Part shown: piece after piece, positions 51,896 through 63,622 of the stretch
Numbering within the stretch: the stretch's first letter is position 1
Layout of the letters: each line of letters begins with the position of its first letter
NCBI GenBank assembly: GCA_019828595.1
Contig: JAHQRK010000010.1
Location: 2,646,299-2,710,298, forward strand
DNA length: 64,000 nucleotides
Origin: Aphanomyces cochlioides
Taxonomy: Eukaryota; Oomycota; Saprolegniomycetes; Saprolegniales; Verrucalvaceae
Reading direction: 5' to 3'
Position numbers and translations under genes: made by a program
Notes under the pieces: model-generated
Seen by the model: the letters and a program-made list of their open reading frames with translations, nothing else
Databases searched by the model: none
What the model was told of the DNA's origin: nothing

Positions 51896-52389
51896 CTCAA
51901 CAGCGGACCAAGCCTGGCATACCCCTCAACTTTGGCAATCAGATCAATACATTACTTGCCCTCCTTCCGATTGAAAGCGATTTTATCATTTGTTCGTATT
52001 CCAACAGTCGCCGTCGTCAAAAAGTTGCTTTTTGCCTACTACTCTGGTCCACATTATTTGTCACATAGTTTTTCCATTGGCAAAATTTCTTTGATTTCTG
52101 GGTATTATGGGTTCCTGATTGGTTTATTAAGAAATAACAAGTTTTCACGAAACATTTCACTCAATTATTATAAGAAATACGAAAAAAATATTTTCAATTT
52201 TTTTCGTGTAATGAAAATATCCAATTATGGTCTAAATTATTGTATACTGGAAGTTGCATATAAAGGATAAATACAAATTATCCAAGATAAAACCGTATTT
52301 ACGAAATTTTGCGAAACTCCCATTATCCGGAAAGTTTCCATTTTACTTCATTTGGGAATTGGCGGTGGCTGAAACACCTTTCGTGTGGG
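51896..52389. other. AT-rich gap, no gene
   Basis: Between the ankyrin gene and the Crypton. Long A/T runs, no supported frame. The left boundary of the Crypton must lie here, but no terminal structure is expected for Cryptons (no TIRs). Confidence 0.4.
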
Positions 52390-54616
52390 ATGGCCGGTGT
52401 AGACAGTGGAGACGAAGTCATCGCGCTTCGAATTACAAGCAACACCAGGAAGCAATACAGTGGTGTTTTGGATCGACTTGTCCGCTGGTTGCATATCACG
52501 GATCCAAGTTGTGTTGATATGGATGGTAAGATTATTATGCCTCTGTCTGTGGATATTTTCAAAAGATTTCTCTCATATTCGTCAAAAAAGAGGAACCGCA
52601 AAGGAGAAGAGGTCGTACCAAAGACGGTTGCGTCATATTCTACAATTAACATGTGCTGCAGCGCAATCAAACACTTGTTCAAAGAGGAAAAGATGGATAT
52701 TCCCAAAGACATGGTGAATTTACTCTCACATAAGTGTAATTACTATAAGAAATCCAAAAAAATATATGTAGAGTTTTCGAGTGGCTTTAAGCGTCAAAGA
52801 GCGCAAATGAAAGAAAAAGGAGAAGTTTCTATGACAGAAGGCAAGGCTCCAATATCATGGCAAGGTGCATTTTATCATAGTGGGCTTGATTGTTTATGTG
52901 GTTTTTAGGATATGAATTTTTATGTAGAAAATCATTGATGGACGAAGAAAAATCAAGCTTCCCATCACACTTGTTCATTGTGTTTTGCTGGAATCTAATG
53001 GCTCGGTCAGTCTCAACAGCATCTCTTCGATTTGAACACATGTCATGGAAAGGTGAATAAATTACACAACTACTATTTTGGATAAATGCTTTGTCATACA
53101 CGTAGATGATGCATTAATAGTGCAATTTGGATTGACAAAGTCAGATCAAGAAGGGGCGAATACGTCTCCAAAACATGTATATGCAAATCCATTGAATCCT
53201 GCTGTTTGCCCTGTATTAAGGTAGTAGTCGATATAATTGTGTTTTATTTGATAATCTCCTGTATTGATTTAGTTTAGCTTTGGTTGTATTTACTCGTGGA
53301 CAAGCCTTTGAAGGAATGTCTACTTTGGTTTTGGAGTGAATGCAAAGGAGAGGTTCTCCAATTGGCTCTCTAAAGCATGCTGCAATTATGAAAATGATGT
53401 TCTAGAGTTGGGTATCGCAATCAAAGAGATAGGAACCCATTCTTTTCGAAAGGGCGTCGCTTCATCCCTTAATGACAGTCCAGGAGGGCCTCAAGCAGTA
53501 TCAATCTGGTTAAGAGCAGGAAGGAAATGTACAAAACAGATATATGTTTGAAGGTCCAGGAGGTGACCAATTCGTTGGACGGGCTGCAACAGGTACACCT
53601 TAATTTATTAGTTTAATCATTATCATTGAGTAGGTTTGGATGTTAACAGTGTTGAGTTTGCTTGTTTGCCGCCTCATTTTGAAGAAGGCACTGTTACACT
53701 TGAAATGTGGCAAAAAATTCTGCCTGGATATATGAAGCAATACCCACCTTCATTTAGGTGTACATTGCCATATTTATTGGCGTCAATTGTATATCACCAG
53801 TCGTGGATTACTCAAAACTTACCAGCTTCCCATACTATCTTCTTTTCACCGTTGTGGAAGTCTGGAATAGTGTCACAGCTACATGTCAATGTGTCCTTGG
53901 ATTACATTAAAAGTTCAAAAACTTCAATGCGAGCAACAGGGATTCCACCCCATGTCAATCAAGATGCTAGATTAAAATCCTTCGAGACCAAAATTGACGA
54001 TTTGACAAGTGCATTGGAGAGCTTTCAACATGAATTTATCAAACACATCAAGAAAGACTCTGCTGGACCTGCATTAAATCGTTCAGAATTGTCGAGGGAT
54101 TTTCTGTCGAAAACGTTAAATGAATTTTGGCAATCATTGGTAAATGAGATTAAGTCATTACACGCAAATGTCTCTAGCGATCTACGTCCAAGCTCTGAAC
54201 TCCCCCCAATCCAGATGAACACACAGCTTTCCAAACCAATGGACCACAAAATTGCTTGTTTTCCGTCTCTAAGGTCGTATGACATGTGGAACTTGTGGTT
54301 TTGTGGCTTACCTGTAGAAGGAGTTCCACCATATTGCTCCCTCAAGGGCAAGGACTTTGTCCGTCGATGTGATTCAACATCTTTCTCTAAAACAAAACTC
54401 GTCATGAGCACAATAATGAAGTTCGGGTGCAGCTTGAGTACTTACCAAGTGAAGGCATTGCCGCAGACAGCAAGAGATAACATATTTGAAGAGGGCTTCA
54501 CCACTTTGTGCTCCAAAATTCACGAAACATGTACTCCAGATCAATGGTCCTACAAGCGATTCAATGAGTTGAAGTACCACACATTGTACGATACCATTAA
54601 GGCTTTGCCAAATTGA
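52390..54616 (+). pseudogene. Crypton tyrosine recombinase with GCR1_C-like tail
   Basis: Exons inferred: 52390-52864, 52909-53052, 53106-53220, 53273-53592 and 53634-54616. Start MAGVDSGDEVIALRITSNTR, with a core-binding-type N-domain (SYSTINMCCSAIKHLFKEEK). The intron at 52865 joins SWQ to GYEFLCRKSLMDEE, then FIVFCWNLMARSVSTASLRF. The catalytic H-x-x-R is in GTHSFRKGVASSLN; the nucleophile Tyr is in GNVQNRYMFEGPGGDQFVGR. The C-terminal half has a coiled coil and a GCR1_C-like domain (SYDMWNLWFCGLPVEGVPPY). Frameshifts near 53325 and 53520 break the recombinase just before and after the HxxR box, so it is inactive as sequenced. It is the most complete of three Cryptons in the window. Confidence 0.8.
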
Positions 54617-55551
54617 ATATATTCATCGTGCTTGACTGTCTTCTTTGCTTGTCTTCTTTGTCGTCTCTTCACTTGTTCTCTTGACCGATTGAAATTGAAA
54701 ACGATTGACATCGTCAACTCACAACAACTCCTCAACTGAATAAACTTTACTAAGTATGTATTATGAAAGGTTTTCGCAAATTTTCGCAAACACACGATTA
54801 ACTGTAAGTAATAACCGTGCTCTTTGATTGGACTATCTGCAAGTGCTCGAGAAACAACTCCTTAAACACAGACTACTCTACTGTAATCATGAAAAAAGTT
54901 CCGCTGTGCAGTCGTAGACCACTATGGCGTCCACTACACAAGACAATCATATAAACTACCTTTGCAGAGTGCCAATCAATCGCTCATATACCGCCAAGAC
55001 ATCGATGGGATTTCGAAACGTGCTGTTGAGTCTCGTTCTTCCCGAAATGCATCAACATCACTCAAACATTAGTCAAGATTAAATTAAATGTTGTACTTTT
55101 AGCCAAAAAGTTGAAGTAAAATTTATTCTTAATTAAACTATTGCCAATACTTAAAACAAGACAAAAACAATATGACAAATATTGCGGACCGGAGTAGTAA
55201 TCACACGCCAGCCTCATTATCACGAAAATCTCTAAAAGTATATGTGTATTATTTCTAACAAGTGACCAGATGGCTAACCAGTGTTTGATTGTTGATCTTA
55301 TGCGACACAAGATCGTCATGTCCCCCTCCACGCCGTCCTGAGATTCTCCGACACGCCACAAGCCAACACAAGAATACGAAGTGGATCAGCATTCTTGTCT
55401 GTACCATGCCCAAAGCTCGCACATTCTAATCCTCGCCTGCCAAACATACGGCCACCGCCTCACGCCTCTCGTTGCTAATGTCAACCGTCGTCTCATCACC
55501 TGTCTTGCTGAGCAAACTGGCGCCTTGTACTGTTGTCGCCTCCAATGCATC
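54617..55551. other. No recognisable gene
   Basis: Between the two Cryptons. A 53-codon plus frame at about 54923-55082 (MASTTQDNHINYLCRVPINR) has no recognised family. AT-rich from 55080 to 55260. Confidence 0.35.
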
Positions 55552-55837
55552 TCAAACTTTGCTTGACTCGAGAAGATCATCGAAGGCATCATTGGCATGC
55601 TTTCGACGGTCTATTCCAGTCATCCAAGGTTTGAGATGACCCCGCCGCTCATTTGAACGTACGGAACCATCAATCAAATATGTGAATTTAACTGGAGTCG
55701 TAGTGGACATTGCGTAAACCACTTGGACTTGCCAACCAAACTCGGTGAATGTGACTTCGACTGCAAATTTCTGTCTGTTTGAGCTGTGACGCTCGTTTGC
55801 TCGTGTCGGCTTCGAAGCTTGGACTTTGCAGGTTGCT
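55552..55837 (-). pseudogene. Unrecognised coding fragment
   Basis: Minus-strand frame with coding character ending in a stop at 55552: ATCKVQASKPTRANERHSSN, then FAVEVTFTEFGWQVQVVYAM, TTTPVKFTYLIDGS and DAFDDLLESSKV. Its upstream boundary is a possible acceptor (CGATAG) preceded by TTACTGAC, but the frame upstream does not join cleanly. It starts within 90 bp of the end of Crypton 2, so the element may have landed in this gene. No domain recognised. Confidence 0.4.
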
Positions 55838-55916
55838 ATCGCTTGGAATTAAATGTGAGCCACAGTCAGTAAGTGTCACTGTGCCATTCATCATTAAAGA
55901 TAGAAAAACGACTAAA

Positions 55917-57440
55917 CTAAGCATGGCGTCGCTTGATCAGGTCGTAAAGAGTTGTGAGTTTCATGTCATTGTATCTTCGTTTTGAACTGGAGTCGTAGGC
56001 TGGGAAAATCGATCGTCCTAGCTCGTTGAAACACTCGGAAAAATGGTTTGACCTTTCTGACATGGACAGTTTAGATACATGAGCGTCGGACAGTGTGGAT
56101 TTCTCCATCAAGGACTTCATGACAAATTTGAGTTTGGAGAAGTTAACTCGATCACAACCACGGGAAAATTGTTTTGTTGATAATACCCGAATTGGAGGGC
56201 AGTTTGTAGTCGGCACCCCACACCACCAAGCTTTCCAAACATCGAATATTCGTCCTGTTGGGCAGGGCCATGTCCGTTACAAGCTCGAACTTCTTTTGCT
56301 CCATGAATCAAATCTATTTTCAGCATGAACATCGTCATCAACATTTGATATTTGGCTGCTTGATTCAATCTAATTTTTTTCGATTTTGCGAGAGGGTCGT
56401 ACGAAATTGGTCAAGAAGCTTGACGAGGTATTCGTTAAGTGTTGCGGTGAGCTGCTCAGACGGGAATGACGACTGATGTAATTGCTGGATAATTGTGTTG
56501 CAAATTTTATCGGGTAGCTCAATCAGTTGTTGCTGGATTGAATTGACAACTTTCTCAATTGTGTCTTGACGGGAGGATAGAATGATGTGCGGAGGTATTC
56601 CTGATGTTCGCATATTCGTCTTTGTATTAAAATGTCCAGTCTCGACGAATTGCTCCAAATCATTGAGAATACCACGCCTCCATACAGGAGAATGAAAGAT
56701 GAGGTGTTTTTGAGGCAAGTTAGACTCTAGCCAAGCCCGGTGGTACGTCAGCGACGCCAGCAAGTATGGGATAATACAACGAAAGCACGAGGGGTAAAAG
56801 GTGGCGAAGCCAGGCAGAATCTCTTCGAATATTTGATACTCAGAGGTGGCGTGGTCGAAATGAGGAGGTAAGCTAGCAAATTCAGAGCCATGTATTTAGT
56901 CCTATTTCTAAGTTAAAAAAACATCGCTCATACAATACCTGTTGCTGGCCTCCCGAATGCAAATACCTTCCCAAGTCATGTGATCATATCGAATCGAACC
57001 GACGGAAGCAGACCGAGCCATCAAATTCCAACAGAAAATCAGGAAAGGGTGGACAATTGTGGACAGTGAGTGATCCTTTTCATATGTCATGGCCATGTGT
57101 GCAAGATATTGAAAGCCTATTTTCATGACGTTGGAACTTCAAGTTTACATGTTCGGTTCACCTTGAGTAGTTATAGGTCGCTTGCCTTCATTGAGACTCA
57201 TTTCCCCAGAGTCTTTTAGCTGTGCGACCTTTTTTTTGTATCCACATGCTTAGTCTACATGAATAAAGCTCTGTTTGGCTGTATGTCGTGTGAGGTACCT
57301 GATAGTAGTTGACTTAACTTATCTGGTACATCTACACCTGCCTCATGATGCAAGTATTTGATTGCGCTCTTGCACGCATTGATAGACGAGTACGACTTAA
57401 ACACCGTACGATCGTTGTCCACTGTGGCGTCAACTGTCAC
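55917..57440 (-). pseudogene. Crypton 2, catalytic region deleted
   Basis: Minus strand. 57440-57255 codes YSSINACKSAIKYLHHEAGV (core-binding part). 57126-56940 codes YLAHMAMTYEKDHSLSTIVH, then FLIFCWNLMARSASVGSIRY. The sequence then passes at about 56900 to LPPHF and YLLASLTYHRAWLESNLPQK, a coiled coil (56763-56365) and the GCR1_C-like end (56216-55917: FVMKSLMEKSTLSDAH to LTTLYDLIKRRHA). Everything from the third exon through HxxR and the Tyr nucleophile is missing, so it is a deletion derivative. Stops at 56365 and frame changes are also present. It faces Crypton 1. Confidence 0.75.
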
Positions 57441-57986
57441 ATGACGGTTGGTCGTCTAAAGTCCGGCCAACTGGCTAATCTACGACTCCCGTTCAACTGC
57501 CTCGACCAAGCCGAGCTTACCGTCTAGTGCTATGGCAATCCTGGTCCGATTGGAAAGTCCTGGACGGACTTGGATTCATACCTTCTCGCTCGGATTATCT
57601 GTCTCTCGGATTGATGGCCTTACACTCGGATGTTGCCCGACGACAATCCGGTACCCCTTTCTTCTTTATGATTGGTGGTTCTCCGATTAGTAATGTCGCG
57701 CGTCGAACCCGCCTCCCATCACGTTTCATCTTCTTCTATTAATACCCCTTAGTTTACTGTATATTAGCTCTAGCTAGCCTTTCTAACCTCACAATCGTTT
57801 TTACCTTGAATCTTCCGAACGGTTGGTCCGTCGGTCGTCGCTGAATCACCCAGTTCAGCTTCGCCCAACGTCAAACGTCGCTAGTCCGCGGCTTGAGCTC
57901 GTATCTCAAGGAAACCCGGCGGAAACCACACATTTCACGCCACATTAGAGAAGCAGGGTACGGCACAAGCCTGCTGGACTGCGACA
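57441..57986. other. Retroelement leader/LTR-like, no gene
   Basis: GC-richer than the Crypton and continuous in style with the gag region that follows. Frames present are short. TGTCACATGACGG at 57439 could be an LTR start; no second LTR was found. Confidence 0.3.
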
Positions 57987-60375
57987 ATGGAAGATAATTC
58001 GCCCGAGAAACCGACCGAGACACCTTCTATGAGGGCGTCAAGGAAGTCTGTGGCCGCATCTGCACCGATACGAAGATCCTTACGGCTGAAGGGAGACCCA
58101 CCTGAGTACGGTATCTATGAGAAGCCTGCGAGGAACGCTAATCTGCACATCTGCCTCAACTGGAGATCGAAGGCAAGGATTCTGCAAGCTCTGTTGTCAG
58201 CTCACTCGGATCGTCGACGAGTAAACGAGAAGCTGAAGATGACCTAGACCTGTCACCTCAATCACAAGTTCCCACGAAGATGCCGGCAATCGAAAGTCCT
58301 CCTCAAGAAGATCCGTCCGTCATAGTGATTGATGACACAGACTCGGACGAAGAAAAATCTGGTCAGCCAGAAACATGTCCTCTGCATGAAAGTGAGCCGG
58401 AACAAGAAACGAAGAATCAATCCGACGAAGCACCTATACGATGGACCATGCCTGAGCCCCGTATCGAGCATGCTGAAGACGAACTGCCGATGATACCTGC
58501 AGACCAGGCGAAAATCCTGGCCAGATTTTCTGAAATCCGTGAGGAGCTGGTGCCACGGATTTCTCAACAAGTTTTGGAAAGTGCCGCTGAGATACGTCGA
58601 CAAGGCTACGAGAGTTTTCTCTTGCAACAACAACTGGACCAGTCGGCTGAACACCGACGCTATGCCGAGCAATTGGAATCCGAGCGGGACTTTCTGCGCA
58701 TGGAAAACCAACAAACTCATGCTCTGATTTCACAAGTCTTGGAACAATGTCGAACAAACGAGGAGGCTCGTATTGCTACTTTCGCTGCTGCCATGTCTCA
58801 CCTGCAAAAATTGTTTGACGACCGCCTACGAGCTTGGACTAATTCCATCCGCGAAGCCTACGAACTTCAATTGGTTGAACGAGAAAAATCCATTCTTTGG
58901 GCGAACGCCTTCTTCACTGAATCTCCCGAATTTCAGTCTGCTGTTCAAGCCGCCGTCATGGCGGAAAGACAAGCCTTACAAGACCAGCTAACAGTTGTTC
59001 GGGGAGAATCTGAAGTGATTAACCGAGCTCTGGCCGAAACCCAAAGAATACTAACTCAGTACAAGTCCGAGTCAGACTTTTTGGAAAGGAAAATTTGTGA
59101 TCTCGAAGAGAAGATATCCTCGACCGAACTAGAGAACGAAGATGCGATCAGTTCTCTGACTTCGTCCTTACATGCTCAAAGGGCCGAACACGAATCCGAG
59201 TTAGGCCGAATCCGTGCCGAATATGAACTCTTCATCCAGACTTCGCTGACGAAGCCCGACCCCGATTTGGATCTGAAGTCCGACCCCGATTTCCTTCGAC
59301 TCGTTCAACAAAATGAATTCCTCCATGCGGAAAGGGAGAACCTACTCCAAATGAAAACCGACTGGGAGTCGGAACGTCGGAACATGGAAGAGAGTTTCAA
59401 GATCGCTGAAGCAAGCATTACGGAACTACAAACAGAAGTGGAGGAACTCAAAACTCAGCACGAAGACGAAGTGAGTCGGATCCATGCAGCTCAGTTGGCC
59501 GAGCGAAGACAAGATGCTATGGATGTGTCTGCACTCAAATCGAGGTGAGCAGTCAAGTCGAACGGTTGTCGAAAGACTTGACGAAATATATGAACATCTC
59601 CGAGCAATCCGAGATGAAAATTACTCAACTCCAACTTAACATACGTTCCAAAGAAGACTTGATACGAGCTCTGGAATAAAATCTGAAGTCCGCCCGAAGA
59701 ACCCGAACCTTGCAAATTGTCAAGTCTGTCCCGGATTGAAGTCCAAGCTAGAAGATTCTGAAATCCGAATCCAGACTTTAATACGAGACCACGCCCAAGA
59801 GTTATTAGAGCGGGAGACCCACGTCGAACATGAATGGAAGGAACAGTGTCTCAAATTGGAGGGCCGTATCGTCCGGCGCACTCAAGGAAGTCGAAAATTC
59901 CCACCTGAAGCTGAATCAAGCCGATGAGGAAATCAAAGAGTTGACTTCGGCGGTCGGTGGCCTGAAAGCCCAAATAAACGACAAGGATGCTTTGTACCAA
60001 CAATTGATTGGCCGATACGAGCTGCTATCAACGACGTTTAGAGCAATCGAGGATGAAAGCACGGACATGCGCTCCCAACTGGATGAAGCGCTACAACAAC
60101 TTGCGGACGCTAAAGAGCAAGCGGATATCGCAATCGAGGCTCGAGAAAGTTTGACTGCCAAATACGAAGGTCAGATAATGCAGTTGCGACATCAATTGCA
60201 AGTCCGGCTCCATGAGACCTGGACAGACCGACCCAGATCCATGTACTCCCCTACGGCTTCGACACAATCGACTTCTGCTCTCTATCCCGGATATCCGAGT
60301 CGTCAATTTGAGACCGGCCGATTCGATTTGAAGCCGCTGACACACCAAAACCCCCTGGTAAGAAGATCCCGATGA
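57987..60375 (+). pseudogene. Retroelement gag-like protein, coiled-coil part
   Basis: Frames joined by frameshifts. 57987 onward: MEDNSPEKPTETPSMRASRK and a basic SAPIRRSLRLKGDPPEYG. A shift near 58150 leads into the frame of 58280-59548: VIVIDDTDSDEEKSGQ (a SUMO-interaction-like acidic patch), then more than 300 residues of heptad-rich coiled coil (LEERDFLRMENQQTHALI type, MKTDWESERRNMEESFKIAE). Stops at 59548, 59678 and 59738 break it, and coiled coil resumes at 59736-60375. It resembles long gag proteins of oomycete LTR elements only in general form; on its own it could be mistaken for a host coiled-coil gene. Confidence 0.55.
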
Positions 60376-60411
60376 AGGCTGAAATTCCTCGGATGTCACG
60401 TCCCCGTTTAC

Positions 60412-61838
60412 ATGGCTAACACTGAACTCGAGACTCAGAGGTCTCACGTCACTCCGACTCGGTTCAGTAATCCGCTGCCTGGGACAAATCCGACACAGAC
60501 TGGGGCCGGTCAGACCCGGACTCACCCTCATGATCCGACTCGAACTCAATATTCTACCCCGACTCGGGCGGCGGCTGGCCAACCCGGATCACAACCTACC
60601 GATCCGACCCGGACCAGACACGGTTTTAGAGACCGATATCCGCCTAGTGACCCGGGAAGGGATGGCTCCGACGGCCCAGACGGCGGAGACGACGCCGTAA
60701 GAGACGCGAGGGGTTTTCCCCTAGATGCTCGACCGCCCAGCTATCGGCCCCGTGGGAGGATTTTTTTTTCGGATGTCCTGAAGTTGGCCCCGAAGCTAAC
60801 TAGCTCTGCAGTGCAAGACCAGATCGAGCATTTTCTCACCCTGATTCAAGACTTCAAACAGCTCCATGAGATACCGACTACGAAATCCTAGAGGCTGTGG
60901 ACAGACGGATCACCGAGTCGAACCACCCCAAGATCTCCATATGGTGGGCGCAGAAGAACAAGAAATCTCCTTTCAAGTCATGGGGGCAGGCCCGGACGGC
61001 TCTGCAACAGACTTTCGTCGATAAGGCCCAGCTTACGAACGTAAAGGTGTTCTCGAAACGAGGACGACAGCGACGCGACGAATCCTTGCGAGAATGTGCT
61101 ACTCGTCTGCATGAGGCGGCTCAAGAAGCCCTCATTCCGGACGTGACCGCTGTCAACTTCTTCCTTCCTGGAGTCTACGATTCGTCCCGCGTTTCGAATT
61201 CGCAGAACGCAGAGAATCCTCCCGAGACTCTGGACGCTTGCATCAACTATCTGCGTAAAAGGGATATCGACGTCGAAATCACTCCTGAGAAAGAAGAACG
61301 ATCCCGATCGTCTTCGCCCAAATCTGCCAGAATGCTTGCCCGGAGTCCGATCTCCGCGAAATCCGAGTCCATGGGTTGGGAGGGTCCGATAGCTGAACTG
61401 AGACGCGAGAATCAACTTATGGAGGCCCGAATGATGCAGAAAATTCCAACTGTGGTTGCGAGCCTGATGACAACGACTCAGACTAACTCTCAGGCTCCTT
61501 CGTCAGGTGGCTCGAATTCTGGTTCTTCTCTCAGCTCACCTAATGAGTCTCGGCTGAAAATCCGAATGGATGACGATGTGCTAACCGTCAACAATGGTGT
61601 CGTATGTGGTCGATGTCTCACACTTGGTCATTCAAGAGAGAAATGTTATTGCGCGAATATGACCTGCACCAGGTGCCGGATGTATGGACACGTAGCCCGA
61701 GAATGCTCGTTACCCGGTCGACGTGGATCGCAAAACAATCAGGAATCTCAAAACCGCTCAGGAAGCTCAAACGGACGTAACGGGAACTTATCGACGGTTG
61801 TGCGCGAGAATTCAGCTAGTTCCCACCAGCAAGCCTGA
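60412..61838 (+). pseudogene. Retroelement gag: capsid-like region and two CCHC knuckles
   Basis: 60412-60891: Pro/Thr-rich segment with PTRTQYSTPTRAA repeats, then FFSDVLKLAPKLTSSAVQDQ. A stop TAG at 60889 is followed by a frame (60897-61838) with WWAQKNKKSPFKSWGQARTA, RDESLRECATRLHEAAQEAL (capsid-like helices) and two zinc knuckles: CGRCLTLGHSREKC and CTRCRMYGHVAREC, both CX2CX4HX4C. The knuckles make a nucleic-acid-binding gag the best reading. Stops at 61838 and beyond prevent readthrough. Confidence 0.75.
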
Positions 61839-62035
61839 GAAAAAAGGGACAAGATCCCGGCCGAAGGAAGCGGCCCAGACCTTGTCAAACCTCCTGACCC
61901 TGACAAATCTTTCTCATCCAGTACCTTATCTTTACCCCCTTTGCCTGGTCCTGACTCCCACTCTGCCCTTCGTGATCCGAACTCGGACCATATTGTTACA
62001 CCGATTACCCATACTTTTCCCTGCCTGAAATCTGT

Positions 62036-63125
62036 ATGAAATTGGACGATGTCGTCCCCCCTACCCAACATGCCGTCGATTCGCCTCTGGATCCGACGAA
62101 GAGAAACCAGCCGGATTCAATAAATCCGTGTATGACCATACCCAACCCGGACTCGATAAATCCGAGTTTGACCTTAACCGACATTACCCGGCCCCAAGCC
62201 GAAGACAGATTCTGGTTCGAATCTTGTGCGACGAACCATGACGGATTTTAAAACTCCACCCTCTGACTACACCAAGCGTTACCAAAATCACGAGGATCGT
62301 GATGTACTAACCCCAAGACCCACGTGGGATAAATCGGGCTTGTCCTCTCCCTCGCTTGTGAAAACCACACCCCTCATTGAACCACCGGTTGTATTTGTAT
62401 CGAAGTTATCAGAGTCATTGTGTGACTCATCTACCGAACAACCGTGTGATGTTGCACCTCCGTTACCCGAGCCGATCACGAGTGGTGATTGACTCTTGAC
62501 CTTTGAATACGAAACGGACGATGCAAGTACCCCTTTCGACTTACCCCCATTAGAACCCTTGTCCGACGAAGAATTAGACAACGAATCTGGGTCTGACGAA
62601 CTTGAAACCAGACCGACGGAAATCCACCAGAAATCCTCTATTCACTCGGAGGCCTCCTCCGTAGACCAACTTGTGACTAACCCTCTGAATGAGCCCGACC
62701 AACCTGACTTGTCGAGTGCTCAAGATCTGGCCCCTAATTCATTACGGAGCAATGAGATTCCTGCTCCCGTGTTTACTCCTGCTCAACTTGAAGCCATTGT
62801 TACTGGCGATTTTGTTGGCATCCCGGAATCTGTCGCTGATATTGAAGACAGAATGATGCCTATTTCCTCAGCGGATATTGAAAGTCAGATCAGGAAGATT
62901 CGATCCCGACGTAAGGATCCTACTCACACGGACTTGGTGACAGCCATAACAAAGACACTGAAGAGACCCCTCACGAGAGACGAGAAGATTATTTTGGAAA
63001 CGCCTGATGCGCTGGATGATCCTGACCGATGGTTAAAATGGTTCGAAACGACCTTGAATACTTGTGAAGTAGCTCGCCGGGCAAGCTGTGACTTTAGAAA
63101 CTCCCACGAAGGCTTTGGGGGTTAG
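62036..63125 (+). pseudogene. Retroelement downstream fragment, no protease or RT seen
   Basis: Short plus frames (62036-62251, 62226-62492, 62496-63125), acidic and Pro/Ser-rich, with DPDRWLKWFETTLNTCEVAR near the end. They continue the composition of the gag region but show neither the DSGA protease nor a YxDD motif. The frame ends in SHEGFGG and stops where a GC-rich, hairpin-bearing segment begins, so pol was probably lost by truncation. Confidence 0.45.
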
Positions 63126-63300
63126 CAGGGAGAGGCGACGGGACCACGCGAGCGAAGCGAGCTTTGTCACAAAGGGGTGAATTAAAAATTAACGCTACAA
63201 CTACGGAGCGAAGCGACCACGCGCTTTAGCGCGTCACGCCCGAAGGGCGTCCGGAGGGTCTGGGAGGCGGAGCCTCCCAGGGCTCGTTTTAATTGGTTGT
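63126..63300. repeat. Cluster of GC-rich mini-hairpins
   Basis: Within about 110 bp: CGCGCTTTAGCGCG, ACGCCCGAAGGGCGT and GGGAGGCGGAGCCTCCC, each with 6-7 bp arms, plus GAGCGAAGCGA repeats. Similar single hairpins occur at 10590 and 22269. Non-coding. Confidence 0.7.
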
Positions 63301-63424
63301 AGGCACTCGTAATCTAATTTCATTGGTCCTTTCGTTTGCCTTCTTCAGTGTGAGTTATGTCGCTGATTGTGCAAGCATGAAGTGACTGAGGGGATCAGTT
63401 AGTCAGTTCAGAAGCTTGCCAGCT

Positions 63425-63444
63425 TTATCCGGATATCCGGATAA
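63425..63444. repeat. 20-bp perfect palindrome before G-rich end
   Basis: TTATCCGGATATCCGGATAA reads the same on both strands. ATCCGGATAA-type sequences occur through the window (for example the SSP 3' flank), so this may be two such ends joined. Confidence 0.8.
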
Positions 63445-63622
63445 GGGGGATTTGGGGGCCCCGGGGGATTTCGAGGGCCCCTGGGGGGATTTCCATGGGG
63501 GAAGTTCCTTGGGGAGGAAGTTCCATGGAAGTTTGGGGTTTAGGGGTTTCGGGGTTGGGGGTTTCGGGTGTTGGTGGTTTCACCCCGACACCTGTACTAG
63601 TTGTCGAGTAGACTAGCAGGTG
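63445..63622 (+). repeat. Degenerate G-rich, telomere-variant-like DNA
   Basis: Runs of G separated by TTT/TTC/TTA: GGGGTTTAGGGGTTTCGGGG and TTGGGGGTTTCGGG between about 63530 and 63570, preceded by GGGGATTT blocks. It looks like degenerate versions of the array that follows. A short unrelated spacer (CACCCCGACACCTG to GCAGG) separates the two. Confidence 0.6.
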
